From Chromatiaceae bacterium (lineage in GTDB: Bacteria > Pseudomonadota > Gammaproteobacteria > Chromatiales > Chromatiaceae): a stretch of DNA of 64,000 nt. Positions 9,232-17,613 of the stretch are shown here, piece by piece (the first letter of the stretch is position 1; every line of letters starts with the position of its first letter). The notes beneath the pieces are model-generated. The model had not been told where the DNA came from, made no database searches, and worked only from the letters and a program-made list of their open reading frames with translations. The DNA lies in contig JACKMU010000001.1 of NCBI GenBank assembly GCA_024235215.1, forward strand, positions 372,001 to 436,000, given 5' to 3'. Both the position numbers and the translations under genes were made by a program.

Positions 9232-10314
9232 TCATCTGATCTTCAGACTTGCCAGCCCGATCAACACCAAAATGACGGTGACGATCCAGAAACGTACGAT
9301 GACCCTCGGCTCCGGCCAGCCTTTGAGTTCAAAATGGTGGTGCAGCGGTGCCATGCGGAAGATGCGCCTGCCGGTGAGCTTGAAAGAGAGCACCTGCAGC
9401 ATCACCGAGACTGTCTCCATCACAAACACGCCACCCATTATCAGCAGCACCAATTCCTGACGAACCATGACTGCGACCACGCCCAGTGCCGCCCCCAGTG
9501 CCAGCGCGCCCACATCACCCATAAACACCTGAGCCGGATAGGCATTGAACCAGAGAAAACCAAGACCCGCTCCGACCAGCGCACCGCAAAACACCGCCAG
9601 CTCCCCGACCCCCTTTATCTGGGGTATCAGCAGATAGTTGGCGATCTGCGCATGTCCGGATGCATAAGCAAAAATCGCCAGCGCCCCTGCCACCAGCACA
9701 GTCGGCATAATGGCCAGGCCATCCAGTCCGTCGGTCAGGTTTACCGCATTGCTCGTCCCGACGATGACGAAATAGGCCAGCAGCACATACCAGGGGCCCA
9801 TATCGATCACCACACTCTTCACGAAAGGGATGATCAATTGCGTTTCGGCGATCGATTCCGCGCTGTGGTAGAGAAAGAGCGCGGCAGCCATGCCTGCCAG
9901 CGACTGCCATAAATACTTATGACGGCTGGAGAGCCCGCGCGGGTGGTTCAACACCAACTTCTTGTAATCGTCGACGAAGCCGATCACGCCGAACATCAGC
10001 GTCACGATCAACACCACCCAGACATAGCGACTGCCGAGATCGGCCCACAACAGTGTGGCCACGGTGACCGCAACCAGCAGCAACGCGCCACCCATGGTTG
10101 GCGTACCGGCTTTCGAGAGATGCGATTGAGGACCATCGTCGCGCACTGTCTGACCTATCTGATGGATCGCCAATCGGCGAATCATCAATGGGCCGACCAC
10201 GAAAGAGATGACCAACGCCGTCAGTACGCCGAAGATGGTGCGTAGCGTCAGGTACTGGATGACGTTGAATCCCGTGTGAAACTGAGTGAGGAACTCGGTT
10301 AGATAGAGCAGCAT
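9232..10314 (-). CDS. mraY: Phospho-N-acetylmuramoyl-pentapeptide-transferase MraY
   Basis: MraY transfers phospho-MurNAc-pentapeptide to undecaprenyl phosphate, giving lipid I, in the inner membrane. Its 360 residues match the E. coli length exactly, with about ten membrane segments. The catalytic aspartate pair is in GFVDDYKKL (Asp115-Asp116, the E. coli positions), the NLTDGLDGLA loop lies near 190, and MGDVGALALG near 265-275 carries the third conserved aspartate. It lies between murF and murD. Confidence 0.98.
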   Translation of the reverse strand: MLLYLTEFLTQFHTGFNVIQYLTLRTIFGVLTALVISFVVGPLMIRRLAIHQIGQTVRDDGPQSHLSKAGTPTMGGALLLVAVTVATLLWADLGSRYVWVVLIVTLMFGVIGFVDDYKKLVLNHPRGLSSRHKYLWQSLAGMAAALFLYHSAESIAETQLIIPFVKSVVIDMGPWYVLLAYFVIVGTSNAVNLTDGLDGLAIMPTVLVAGALAIFAYASGHAQIANYLLIPQIKGVGELAVFCGALVGAGLGFLWFNAYPAQVFMGDVGALALGAALGVVAVMVRQELVLLIMGGVFVMETVSVMLQVLSFKLTGRRIFRMAPLHHHFELKGWPEPRVIVRFWIVTVILVLIGLASLKIR

Positions 10315-10315
10315 C

Positions 10316-11680
10316 TCACACCGCCTCCTCAGCGCTCAGCGCCTCCACCACCCGTTCCATCCGGGCAGCACGAGACCCTTTGATCAGAATCCAATCGCCC
10401 GGTTGTGACTCTGCAAGCAGCCGGTCAGTCAACTCGCGGATCGAGTGAAAATGCTCGCCGCGCGCTCCACAGGCGGTTGCCACCTGCCCCGCCGCACCCA
10501 GCGCTGCGATCCGGTCGATGCCGGACTGCCTGACGTAGTCACCCAGCTCCCGATAGAGTTCAACCCCAGCGGCCCCCATCTCTGCCAGTTCCCCCAACAC
10601 CAACCAGCGTCTTCCAGGCGCAGATGCAAGCAGATTTATCGCTGCTTTCACCGACTCCGGATTGGCGTTGTAGCTATCGTTTATCACACTGGCTCCATTG
10701 CGTCCGGGCAAGGATTGCAACCGACCCGGCACCGGCTTCATCGCTGCCAGTCCGATTTGAATATCGTCCCGGCTGGCACCCAGAACCTGCGCCACTGCAA
10801 TCGCAGCCAAAGCGTTCATCCGGTTGTGGTCTCCAGCGAGCGCAAGCGCTATCTCGACCTTGCAGCCGGACAGGAATACTGGAAAACGACTAACAAATCC
10901 GGATGGGCTCCAATGTAGCTCCAATGCCTCTTTGGGACTGCTGACATCGGCCGGCCGCTCCACCCCAAAGCTGATCGTCCGGTGTGTTCCAGCCCGCTCC
11001 CGCCAGAAATCGGCCCAGGGATCATCAGCGTTGAGCACGAACCAGCCATCCGGCTTGAGTCCCGTCAATATCTCTGATTTGGCCCTGGCGACTCCTTCCA
11101 GCGTGCCGAATCCTGCGAGATGGGCACGACCGGCATTGGTGATCAGCGCCACATCCGGCGCCGCTATCCGGCTCAGGTACTCGATCTCCCCCGGATTATT
11201 GGCACCCATCTCCACCACCGCAAACGCTTGCTCCTGAAGACGCAGCAGGGTCAATGGCAACCCGATATCGTTGTTGTAGTTGCCTCTCGTTGCGAGCACG
11301 CTACCGCGGCGACCCAGCATAGCGGCGATCATCTCCTTGACCGTGGTCTTGCCGTTGCTGCCAGTCACCCCGATCAGTGGTGCAGCGCTGTGCTGACGCC
11401 AGAGCGCGGCCAGCCGCCCCAGCGCGATCCTCGTATCCCTGACCCGCAGACCCGGTAATCCGTCGCTTACGGCACGGCTTACCAGCACCGCCACCGCCCC
11501 TCTCTCCCTGGCGGTTTCCAGATAATCATGGCCGTCGAAGTTGGGTCCCTGCAGTGCCACGAACAGATCGCCCGGCGTGAGGGTACGGGTGTCACTGCTC
11601 ACCGATCCGAAACTGGCATCGCCACCGAACATTTCGGCCTCCAGCAGTGGTGCGATCTGAGAGAGACTGAGAGCGGTCAT
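10316..11680 (-). CDS. murF: UDP-MurNAc-tripeptide--D-Ala-D-Ala ligase MurF
   Basis: MurF adds the D-Ala-D-Ala dipeptide made by Ddl, completing the UDP-MurNAc-pentapeptide. The 454-residue protein has the ATP loop GVTGSNGKTT at 104-113, the ALQGPNFDGHDY N-terminal uracil-binding region, and the Mur ligase C-terminal domain with INDSYNANPESVKAAI. It overlaps the murE stop by 4 bp and is separated from mraY by one base. Confidence 0.97.
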   Translation of the reverse strand: MTALSLSQIAPLLEAEMFGGDASFGSVSSDTRTLTPGDLFVALQGPNFDGHDYLETARERGAVAVLVSRAVSDGLPGLRVRDTRIALGRLAALWRQHSAAPLIGVTGSNGKTTVKEMIAAMLGRRGSVLATRGNYNNDIGLPLTLLRLQEQAFAVVEMGANNPGEIEYLSRIAAPDVALITNAGRAHLAGFGTLEGVARAKSEILTGLKPDGWFVLNADDPWADFWRERAGTHRTISFGVERPADVSSPKEALELHWSPSGFVSRFPVFLSGCKVEIALALAGDHNRMNALAAIAVAQVLGASRDDIQIGLAAMKPVPGRLQSLPGRNGASVINDSYNANPESVKAAINLLASAPGRRWLVLGELAEMGAAGVELYRELGDYVRQSGIDRIAALGAAGQVATACGARGEHFHSIRELTDRLLAESQPGDWILIKGSRAARMERVVEALSAEEAV

Positions 11681-13212
11681 TGCGTCGCCTCCAGCAGCAC
11701 CCGACGCACCTGCTCACGATCATCAAACGGCAGCCGGACCTCTCCCACCTGCTGGTAGTTCTCGTGTCCCTTTCCCGCCACCAGCACCACATCTCCGGCA
11801 GTTGCGGAGGTGATGGCCAGCCGGATGGCGGTGGCGCGATCACGCTCCACTCTTGCCCTTCCAGGCTCCCTCATACCACTGAGAATATCGGCAACGATGC
11901 GGTTGCCATCCTCGGTTCTGGGGTTGTCGTCAGTGACGAACACCTGATCTGCGAGCGTTTCGGCTATTGCAGCCATCTCCGGACGTTTGCCGCTGTCGCG
12001 GTCACCGCCGCAGCCGAAAACACAGAGGAGATGGCCGCGGGCGTGACCACGGCTTGCGCTCAACACCTGTTGCAGCGCATCCGGTGTATGTGCATAGTCG
12101 ACAATCACCAGCGGTTGATCACCGCCGCCGAAACGCTCCATCCGTCCCGGCACTGTCGCCAGCCCGGCAAGCCGCTCAATCGTTTGCGCCAGCGAAATGC
12201 CCTGCTGCAGTAGAACGGCGCTGACAGCGAGCAGGTTGCTGACGTTGAAACGCCCCAACAGCCGGGTGCCGATGCTGCCGTTACCCCAACTACTCTCCAG
12301 ATCGATACGCATTCCGCTATCGTCCGAGTGCACCTCACTGGCCCAGATATATCGGCTGACCCGGTCGCAGAAGCTGCGGTCAGCTCCCTGCCCGTAACCG
12401 ATGATGGTCACCCCAACCGGAGCATCGCTGACCAGCGCCTGGCCGAATGCATCATCCAGGTTGATCACCCAGACCTTCAGGCCGGCCATCCGGAACAGTC
12501 GTCGCTTCGCCTCGCCGTAGGCGCTGAAACTGGCGTGATAATCGAGGTGATCTCTGCTCAGGTTGGTGAAGACAGCGACATCGAAATTGAGCGCCGCAAC
12601 CCGTCCCTGATCCAGCGCGTGGGAAGAGACCTCCATGGCTACGGCATCCGCACCGGCATCTCTGAAATCCGCCAGTGCAGCCTGCAGCGTAACCGGGTCC
12701 GGTGTGGTGTGGTTCGATTCCAACAGCGCATCAGGAAAACCGATACCCAGGGTGCCGATAGTGCCACAGCGCAGATCAGGTGCCAGCACCCGCGCCAGAT
12801 ATTGCGTGCAACTGCTCTTGCCGTTGGTTCCGGTGATACCTATCAGCAGCAACTCCAGATCAGGATGCCGGAAAAATCTCCCAGCGATCATGCTGACCCT
12901 TTTCCCCAGTCCGGATACGGGCAACATCACCACCGAATCAGGAATGGTCAGACTAGCAAGTGAATCGACCGTCCAGTTACTGTCGGGCTCCCATAGCACC
13001 GCTGCGGCACCTTGCTCCAGCGCCTGAGAGAGAAACTCCAGCCCATGATGCCGACCTCCCGAACAGGCCAGGAACAGCCCGCCGTTGCTCACTTTGCGGC
13101 TGTCGAGAGTGAGCGAAGTAATCTCAGGATCAAGCGCGGTGTTCACTTCGGCAAATCCTGCGAGCAGATGGCTTAAGCGCACACCCGATGAGATTGCTGC
13201 CGGCTGCGTCAT
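11677..13212 (-). CDS. murE: UDP-MurNAc-L-Ala-D-Glu--meso-diaminopimelate ligase MurE
   Basis: MurE adds the third residue of the stem peptide. The 511-residue protein has the ATP loop GTNGKSS at 128-134 and the carbamylated-lysine segment of Mur ligases. The motif DNPRTEDGNRI in the C-terminal domain (about residue 417) is the DNPR signature of meso-DAP-adding enzymes, so this cell wall is of the usual Gram-negative DAP type. The start overlaps the ftsI stop by 4 bp. Confidence 0.97.
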   Translation of the reverse strand: MTQPAAISSGVRLSHLLAGFAEVNTALDPEITSLTLDSRKVSNGGLFLACSGGRHHGLEFLSQALEQGAAAVLWEPDSNWTVDSLASLTIPDSVVMLPVSGLGKRVSMIAGRFFRHPDLELLLIGITGTNGKSSCTQYLARVLAPDLRCGTIGTLGIGFPDALLESNHTTPDPVTLQAALADFRDAGADAVAMEVSSHALDQGRVAALNFDVAVFTNLSRDHLDYHASFSAYGEAKRRLFRMAGLKVWVINLDDAFGQALVSDAPVGVTIIGYGQGADRSFCDRVSRYIWASEVHSDDSGMRIDLESSWGNGSIGTRLLGRFNVSNLLAVSAVLLQQGISLAQTIERLAGLATVPGRMERFGGGDQPLVIVDYAHTPDALQQVLSASRGHARGHLLCVFGCGGDRDSGKRPEMAAIAETLADQVFVTDDNPRTEDGNRIVADILSGMREPGRARVERDRATAIRLAITSATAGDVVLVAGKGHENYQQVGEVRLPFDDREQVRRVLLEATQ

Positions 13213-14984
13213 CCCTGCCCCCTTGCAGCCGCCAGCCGCAGACCATCCGGTGCCAGATCATCCGGTGCAATATTAAGGATACGCAGTGCACCAGCCATGA
13301 CATTGGCGAACACCGGCGCGGCAATCTGGCCACCGTAGTACTGTTCGCCGCGGGGTTCATCGATCATCACCACCATCACCAGACGAGGATTACTCACCGG
13401 TGCCAGTCCTGCAAAAACCGACAGATAGCGATCATCTGCATAACCACCAGAGACACTCTTCTTGACAGTCCCGGTCTTGCCTGCGACACGATATCCCGGC
13501 ACCGCAGCCTGTGGTGCGGTGCCTTGGCTGCCGACCACCGACTCCATCATCTGGACCACTGCATGAGCGGTCGACCCGCTGATGACCCGTTCGCCTTTGA
13601 CTGATTGATCGAGCCGCAACAGTGAGACTGGTCGCTTGATTCCACCACTGGCTAAAATTGCGTAGGCTCTGGCCAACTGCAGCGTGGTCACCGACATCCC
13701 ATAGCCGAACGCCAGCGTAGCCTGATCGATCCTCGCCCACTTCTCATGGGATGTCAGCTGCCCTGCCGCTTCGCCGGGAAAGCCAATATCTGTCATTTCA
13801 CCGAAGCCCATCTTCGAATAGAGCTCCCACAGCGCCTTACCGGAGAGGTCGAGCGCGAGCTTACTGGCCCCCACGTTACTCGACTTGCGGATGATGGTAG
13901 CGAGATCGATCGTACCGAGGTTGTGGTGGTCCTTTACCCGATGCTTTCCAACCTGGATAAATCCTGGCGTGGTATCCACCTTGGAAGCAGGATGATACCT
14001 GCCCGACTCCAGCGCTGCGGCAACGGTGAACGGCTTCATTGTCGAGCCAGGCTCAAACAGATCGGTGACTACCCGATTGCGAAATCGACCCCGGCGCCCC
14101 GTTTTACTGCCGTTGGGGTTATATGCCGGCTGATTGACCATCGCCAGCACCTCGCCACTCTGTACGTCCAAAACCACCGCGGAGCCGGCATCGGCTGCAT
14201 GCTTTTTCACCGCCATCTTCAATTCCCGATAGGCGAGATACTGCAACCGACGATCGAGGCTCAACGTCAGAGTCCGGCCCTGCTGCGGTGTTTCTATGCT
14301 CTCGACATCCTGAACTACCCTGCCATGACCATCCTGAATCACCAGCTTTATGCCCGGCCGGCTACGCAACCACTCCTCATAAGCCAGTTCGGTCCCTTCC
14401 TGACCGAGATCATCCATATCGGTGAAACCAATCGAATGTGCAAACACCTCTCCACCGGGGTAATAACGGCGATAACCACGTTCCAGCCCGATACCGCTGA
14501 TCTTTTTTGACTTGATCAACCCATCAATTGCAGTTGCGGTGTCTGGCGTGACCCGACGCTTCAAATAGACAAACGATTGGCCACTGCGACTGGAGAGCAA
14601 TTGACGGAGATTGTCCGGCTTCAAGTTCAGTGCCTTTGCCAGCGGTTCGTACATCGCCGGATTCTTGGCGAGTTGCTTCGGATTCGCCCAGACAGAATCG
14701 ACTGGTGTACTGATAGCCAACGGCTCCCCTTGCCGGTCAGTAATCATGCCGCGGTGCGCTGGTATCTTCACTTTTCGCAGATAACGCAGTTCACCTTGAT
14801 TTTGGTGGAATTCGGTTTTCAGGATCTGTTGATCCAATGCGCGCCAGACCAGCGCCGCACTGGCCAGGATCAGTATCCCGAGCAAACTCCAGCGACGCAT
14901 GCGATAGCTCGGCTGGTTGACCGGCCGCTGGCCGACCGCTTTCGTCGTGCGTCTTCTGCTCCCGCCTGCGGCTACTCTGTTCAA
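13209..14984 (-). CDS. ftsI: Septal peptidoglycan transpeptidase FtsI (PBP3)
   Basis: FtsI crosslinks septal peptidoglycan. The 591-residue class B PBP has a short cytoplasmic tail, one membrane anchor at about 32-50, a non-penicillin-binding domain from about 75, and the transpeptidase domain. The active-site serine is in EPGSTMKPF (Ser314, Lys317), SSN is at 368-370 and GKTGTVKK follows near 500. The chosen start is a TTG that shares bases with the ftsL stop (TTGA), with AGG three bases upstream; no ATG lies nearby upstream in frame. Identity is secure and the start is probable. Confidence 0.96.
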   Translation of the reverse strand: MNRVAAGGSRRRTTKAVGQRPVNQPSYRMRRWSLLGILILASAALVWRALDQQILKTEFHQNQGELRYLRKVKIPAHRGMITDRQGEPLAISTPVDSVWANPKQLAKNPAMYEPLAKALNLKPDNLRQLLSSRSGQSFVYLKRRVTPDTATAIDGLIKSKKISGIGLERGYRRYYPGGEVFAHSIGFTDMDDLGQEGTELAYEEWLRSRPGIKLVIQDGHGRVVQDVESIETPQQGRTLTLSLDRRLQYLAYRELKMAVKKHAADAGSAVVLDVQSGEVLAMVNQPAYNPNGSKTGRRGRFRNRVVTDLFEPGSTMKPFTVAAALESGRYHPASKVDTTPGFIQVGKHRVKDHHNLGTIDLATIIRKSSNVGASKLALDLSGKALWELYSKMGFGEMTDIGFPGEAAGQLTSHEKWARIDQATLAFGYGMSVTTLQLARAYAILASGGIKRPVSLLRLDQSVKGERVISGSTAHAVVQMMESVVGSQGTAPQAAVPGYRVAGKTGTVKKSVSGGYADDRYLSVFAGLAPVSNPRLVMVVMIDEPRGEQYYGGQIAAPVFANVMAGALRILNIAPDDLAPDGLRLAAARGQG

Positions 14985-15253
14985 GGCCTGATCACCATCA
15001 CATCTTCAGCGGAAGGTATGTGCATCTTCAAATTAGTGCGGGCAAGCCGTTCTACCCTATGCTGGGTGGCCCAAGTGCTCTGTTCCAACAGCAGCCTCCC
15101 CCACTCCACATCCAGCTCATCGCGCTGCAGGCGAAGCTTCTGCAGCTCGACGAAATGCTTGCGCGCACTGTATTTCGCATGCACCACAGCTACCGATGTC
15201 AGCATCACGGCAAAGCCCAGTAGCAGGATGGTCAGCAGTCGACCCAGATTCAT
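14981..15253 (-). CDS. ftsL: Cell division protein FtsL
   Basis: The 90-residue bitopic protein has one membrane segment at about residues 5-23 (LLTILLLGFAVMLTSVAVV), followed by a periplasmic helix with leucine-zipper-like spacing (VELQKLRLQRDELDVEWGRL). This is the FtsL layout that pairs with FtsB and FtsQ. It is placed between rsmH and ftsI and overlaps both by 4 bp. Sequence conservation in this family is low, so synteny contributes strongly. Confidence 0.93.
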   Translation of the reverse strand: MNLGRLLTILLLGFAVMLTSVAVVHAKYSARKHFVELQKLRLQRDELDVEWGRLLLEQSTWATQHRVERLARTNLKMHIPSAEDVMVIRP

Positions 15254-16185
15254 TCCAGTCGCTCCGCCACCCGTAACACTGCGCTCCTGGAGCGCGGATT
15301 ACAGTCGATCTCATTGGGGGATGGTCTGATTCCCTTACCCATGACCTTCATTTGCGGATGCAACTGCGCCTGCGTCACCGGCAGGTCTGCTGGAAAATCA
15401 TCACCACGCGCCTGATCACGCATGAAGCGTTTGACGATGCGGTCCTCCAGGGAGTGAAAACTGATCACCACCAGACGTCCTCCCGGCGCCAGCACCTGCA
15501 GCGTCTGCGCCAAACATTGCTGCAACTCCTCTAGCTCTCTGTTGATGAAGATCCGGATTGCCTGGAAACTCCGGGTAGCCGGATGCTTGTTTCTTTCGCG
15601 AACTGGTACTGCTGCACAGATCAACTCGGCCAGCCGGCCAGTGGTGACGACCGGTGAAATCTCTCTGGCAGTGACGATCTCCGCCGCGATTCTCTTGGCG
15701 AACCGCTCCTCACCGTACTTTTTGAGGACTCCGGCGATCTCAGTAGCACCGGCTGACGCCAGCCAGTCAGTGGCGGAAATGCCCCGGCTGTTGTCCATTC
15801 GCATGTCGAGTGGACCATCCGTAGAAAAGCTGAATCCGCGCTTAGACAGATCGAACTGGGGCGAAGAGACACCCAGATCCAGCAATATGCCGTCAACCTC
15901 TCCGATCCAGCCCAGCTGTTCGGTCAGCGCTTTCAACATGACAAAAGAACCATGCTGCAAAATCAGCCGTGACTCATCACGAAACAGTTGTCGGCCATAA
16001 CTGATCGCATCGGGATCCTTGTCGACTGCCAGCAGATACCCTGCGGTACCCAACCTGTCCAGAATCGCCCGACTGTGGCCGCCGCGACCAAACGTCCCAT
16101 CGACGTAACACCCGGACGGCTTGATATCCAGGGCATCCAGCGCTTCCTGCAGCAGCACCGGTTTATGTGTGTCATGAGATTCCAT
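15250..16185 (-). CDS. rsmH: 16S rRNA (cytosine1402-N4)-methyltransferase RsmH (MraW)
   Basis: RsmH methylates N4 of C1402 in the 16S rRNA P-site region using SAM. The 311-residue protein carries the SAM-binding motif VDGTFGRGGHSRAIL (about 29-43), the LLDLGVSSPQFD segment and the C-terminal RSRSAVLRVAERL characteristic of MraW. The length matches E. coli RsmH (313 residues). It is the second gene of the dcw cluster, two bases after mraZ. Confidence 0.97.
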   Translation of the reverse strand: MESHDTHKPVLLQEALDALDIKPSGCYVDGTFGRGGHSRAILDRLGTAGYLLAVDKDPDAISYGRQLFRDESRLILQHGSFVMLKALTEQLGWIGEVDGILLDLGVSSPQFDLSKRGFSFSTDGPLDMRMDNSRGISATDWLASAGATEIAGVLKKYGEERFAKRIAAEIVTAREISPVVTTGRLAELICAAVPVRERNKHPATRSFQAIRIFINRELEELQQCLAQTLQVLAPGGRLVVISFHSLEDRIVKRFMRDQARGDDFPADLPVTQAQLHPQMKVMGKGIRPSPNEIDCNPRSRSAVLRVAERLE

Positions 16186-16187
16186 GG

Positions 16188-16643
16188 TCAGATCGAGATA
16201 TTTCCCAGTTCGGGAGAGAGATTCAGCTGTTTCAGATCGGCCTTTTCCAGCCAGTTGCCTTGTTTATCGTTCCATCTCGTTTCATCCCAGAGTTCGAATC
16301 TGGCGCCTTGACCAATCATCACCGTCTGTTTCTGCAACCCGGCGAACTCACGCAGCGGCGGGGGCAGCAATACACGACCCTGTCCATCCATCTGAACCTC
16401 TGTGGCATACCCCACCAACAGCCGTTGCAGCGTGCGAGTCGATTCGTTGAAAGTCGGCAGTTCCATCAGCTGCTTCTCGATCTTGACCCAGACCGTTAAG
16501 GGATAAATCAGCAGACAGCGGTCGGGATCGACAGTTATCACCAGTTCCGAGGCGCAATACTCCTGTAACCGCTCCCGGTAACGGGTCGGAATTGCAAGAC
16601 GTCCTTTGACATCCAGATTGATTCTATTGATGCCGCGAAACAA
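16188..16643 (-). CDS. mraZ: Transcriptional regulator MraZ, TTG start
   Basis: MraZ is an AbrB-fold DNA-binding protein that represses its own dcw promoter in E. coli. It contains the duplicated core FRGINRINLDVKGRLAIP and ATEVQMDGQGRVLLPPPLRE. I chose the TTG at 16643 because it gives the family N-terminus (M)FRGIN and 151 residues, against 152 in E. coli. A GGGG Shine-Dalgarno-like stretch lies about seven bases upstream. A longer GTG start at 16679 would add twelve residues but lies within the presumed MraZ operator. The TTG start may limit MraZ synthesis; that is inference. Confidence 0.93.
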   Translation of the reverse strand: MFRGINRINLDVKGRLAIPTRYRERLQEYCASELVITVDPDRCLLIYPLTVWVKIEKQLMELPTFNESTRTLQRLLVGYATEVQMDGQGRVLLPPPLREFAGLQKQTVMIGQGARFELWDETRWNDKQGNWLEKADLKQLNLSPELGNISI

Positions 16644-16649
16644 GATGAT

Positions 16650-16678
16650 CCCCAGGGTCTGATTCCCAGAATTTCCCA
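16650..16678 (-). promoter_or_regulatory. MraZ operator: TGGG direct repeats
   Basis: On the minus strand, TGGGA-AATTC-TGGGA gives two TGGGN boxes exactly 10 bp apart (16674-16678 and 16664-16668). A third box, TGGGG, is 14 bp on (16650-16654). TGGGN boxes spaced by 5 bp upstream of mraZ are the known MraZ recognition pattern in E. coli. The boxes lie between the predicted transcription start and the TTG start codon, where bound MraZ would block the polymerase. Confidence 0.75.
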
Positions 16679-16697
16679 CTTTTCACCACTAATAACC

Positions 16698-16727
16698 ATA
16701 ATAGGTATCACATTCGCCACTTGTCAA
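16698..16727 (-). promoter_or_regulatory. Predicted sigma-70 promoter of the dcw cluster
   Basis: Reading the minus strand, TTGACA (16722-16727) is followed by an 18-bp spacer and TATTAT (16698-16703). This is a near-consensus promoter and should start transcription near 16691, about 50 bp before mraZ. It is placed like Pmra in other proteobacteria. It was found by eye and not tested. Confidence 0.7.
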
Positions 16728-16903
16728 GAAAATCAGCCACGCAGAATCACGGAAACTTCCTTTAAAGACAGCGGGTTACGAACAGTTTCAAGAAAATTGT
16801 GGCGAGCGGAAAACACGTTAAAAACAGCGTGCTAAACAGGCTAGTTAATGTAGATTCTTAGTTTGGGGGGCGATTGGCGGGAATTAACTTTCTAAAAATA
16901 GTT

Positions 16904-17276
16904 GTGGGAGTCAACCTATAAGCCGGGTTCTGTCGCGAATAGTCATTCATCTGGGATCTGCGTCACCACAGACCTCTAGCAACCTACCCGGGAACCGTGC
17001 GGACCACACGCTGCGGCTAAAGCCGACTGTTCCCCTATTTGGTCTTGCTCTGGATGGGGTTTACCCTGCCACCGCTGTTGCCAGCGGCGCGGTGCGCTCT
17101 TACCGCACCTTTTCACCCTTACCCGAAAGGTCTCTCGGGCGGTTTGTTTTCTGTGGCACTTTCCGTAGGCTCACGCCTCCCAGGTGTTACCTGGCATCCT
17201 GTCCTATAGAGCCCGGACTTTCCTCTCCCGTGACGCCAATCAGCGGCACGACAGCGACTATTCGGCCGACTCCCAC
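16904..17276 (-). ncRNA. rnpB: RNase P RNA (class A)
   Basis: The minus-strand transcript of 373 nt closes with a P1 helix between GTGGGAGTC (17268-17276) and GACTCCCAC (16904-16912). Conserved core segments are visible: GAGGAAAGTCCGGGCTC near the 5' side, the GGGTAAACCCC and ACAGAAC elements, and AACCCGGCTTATAGG near the 3' end. The length agrees with E. coli M1 RNA (377 nt). RNase P trims the 5' leaders of pre-tRNAs. The RNA lies upstream of mraZ on the same strand, as in Pseudomonas. A clear T-run terminator after the 3' end was not found. Confidence 0.95.
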
Positions 17277-17282
17277 TCTCTT

Positions 17283-17311
17283 AAGATAGGGGTTATTTGC
17301 ATCCAAAACAA
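17283..17311 (-). promoter_or_regulatory. Predicted rnpB promoter
   Basis: On the minus strand, TTGTTT (17306-17311), a 17-bp spacer and TATCTT (17283-17288) precede the mature rnpB 5' end at 17276 by about seven bases. That spacing would put transcription start at or very near the mature end, as for E. coli rnpB. Confidence 0.6.
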
Positions 17312-17347
17312 GCCAAAGGCAGGACTACTGCAATATCCCAGTGATGC

Positions 17348-17376
17348 TTGCACAAGCTGAAGAAGCGAGATAGCAT
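17348..17376 (+). promoter_or_regulatory. Predicted promoter of a candidate small RNA
   Basis: TTGCAC (17348-17353), exactly 17 bp, then TAGCAT (17371-17376). Each box matches the sigma-70 consensus at four of six positions. It reads rightward into a short structured stretch that ends in a strong terminator. Confidence 0.4.
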
Positions 17377-17382
17377 CCGGGA

Positions 17383-17460
17383 ATTTCGCGCCTTTTCCTG
17401 GTCTGGGGAGACCTGCAGGTGGCCCCGGCAATGCCGAGAATAGCGCCACCTTTTATTTTA
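17383..17460 (+). ncRNA. Candidate small RNA between rnpB and argD
   Basis: This roughly 75-nt stretch follows a plausible promoter. It contains a hairpin GGTCT-GGGG-AGACC (17400-17413) and then a Rho-independent terminator. No reading frame with a ribosome binding site fits inside, and no gene upstream on this strand would need the terminator. It may be an independent sRNA or a prematurely terminated argD leader. A second promoter-like TATACT close to argD argues for a separate unit. It is a prediction from structure only. Confidence 0.4.
17417..17460 (+). terminator. Rho-independent terminator upstream of argD
   Basis: The stem AGGTGGC (17417-17423) pairs with GCCACCT (17445-17451), with an inner CGGC-AAT-GCCG helix, and is followed by TTTATTTTA. 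The stem is long and GC-rich and the T tract is clear, so this is one of the best terminators in the window. No coding gene lies directly upstream on this strand. Confidence 0.7.
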
Positions 17461-17613
17461 AGCGGGGACAGTGTGGACCGCCCGGCGATGGTGTCATCGA
17501 GGTGCGATAGAATCTGACCAAGCACTGCTAGATGCCCCCTTGAAAAAAGTTACCGGGATGAGCGGAATGGCCGACAGCTGATCGAGTATACTTTTTAGTT
17601 AAGGAAGCCAAAC

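Larger units (their letters stand above)
17289..17613. other. Intergenic region rnpB-argD
   Basis: The stretch holds the rnpB promoter (minus strand), the candidate sRNA with its terminator (plus strand), and at 17587-17592 a TATACT box 22 bp before argD that could be the argD -10 element, without a convincing -35. The ribosome binding site AAGGAAG precedes argD. No ArgR-box-like palindrome was recognised. No coding gene is supported here. Confidence 0.6.

Noticed and set aside
16745..16903. Possible rnpB terminator or additional RNA gene in the mraZ-rnpB spacer
   Set aside because: Only weak short pairings (such as CACG/CGTG followed by TTTT) were found, with no convincing stem, so no terminator is annotated.
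17587..17592. TATACT as a firm argD promoter
   Set aside because: No acceptable -35 box at 16-18 bp, so it is noted but not listed as a promoter.
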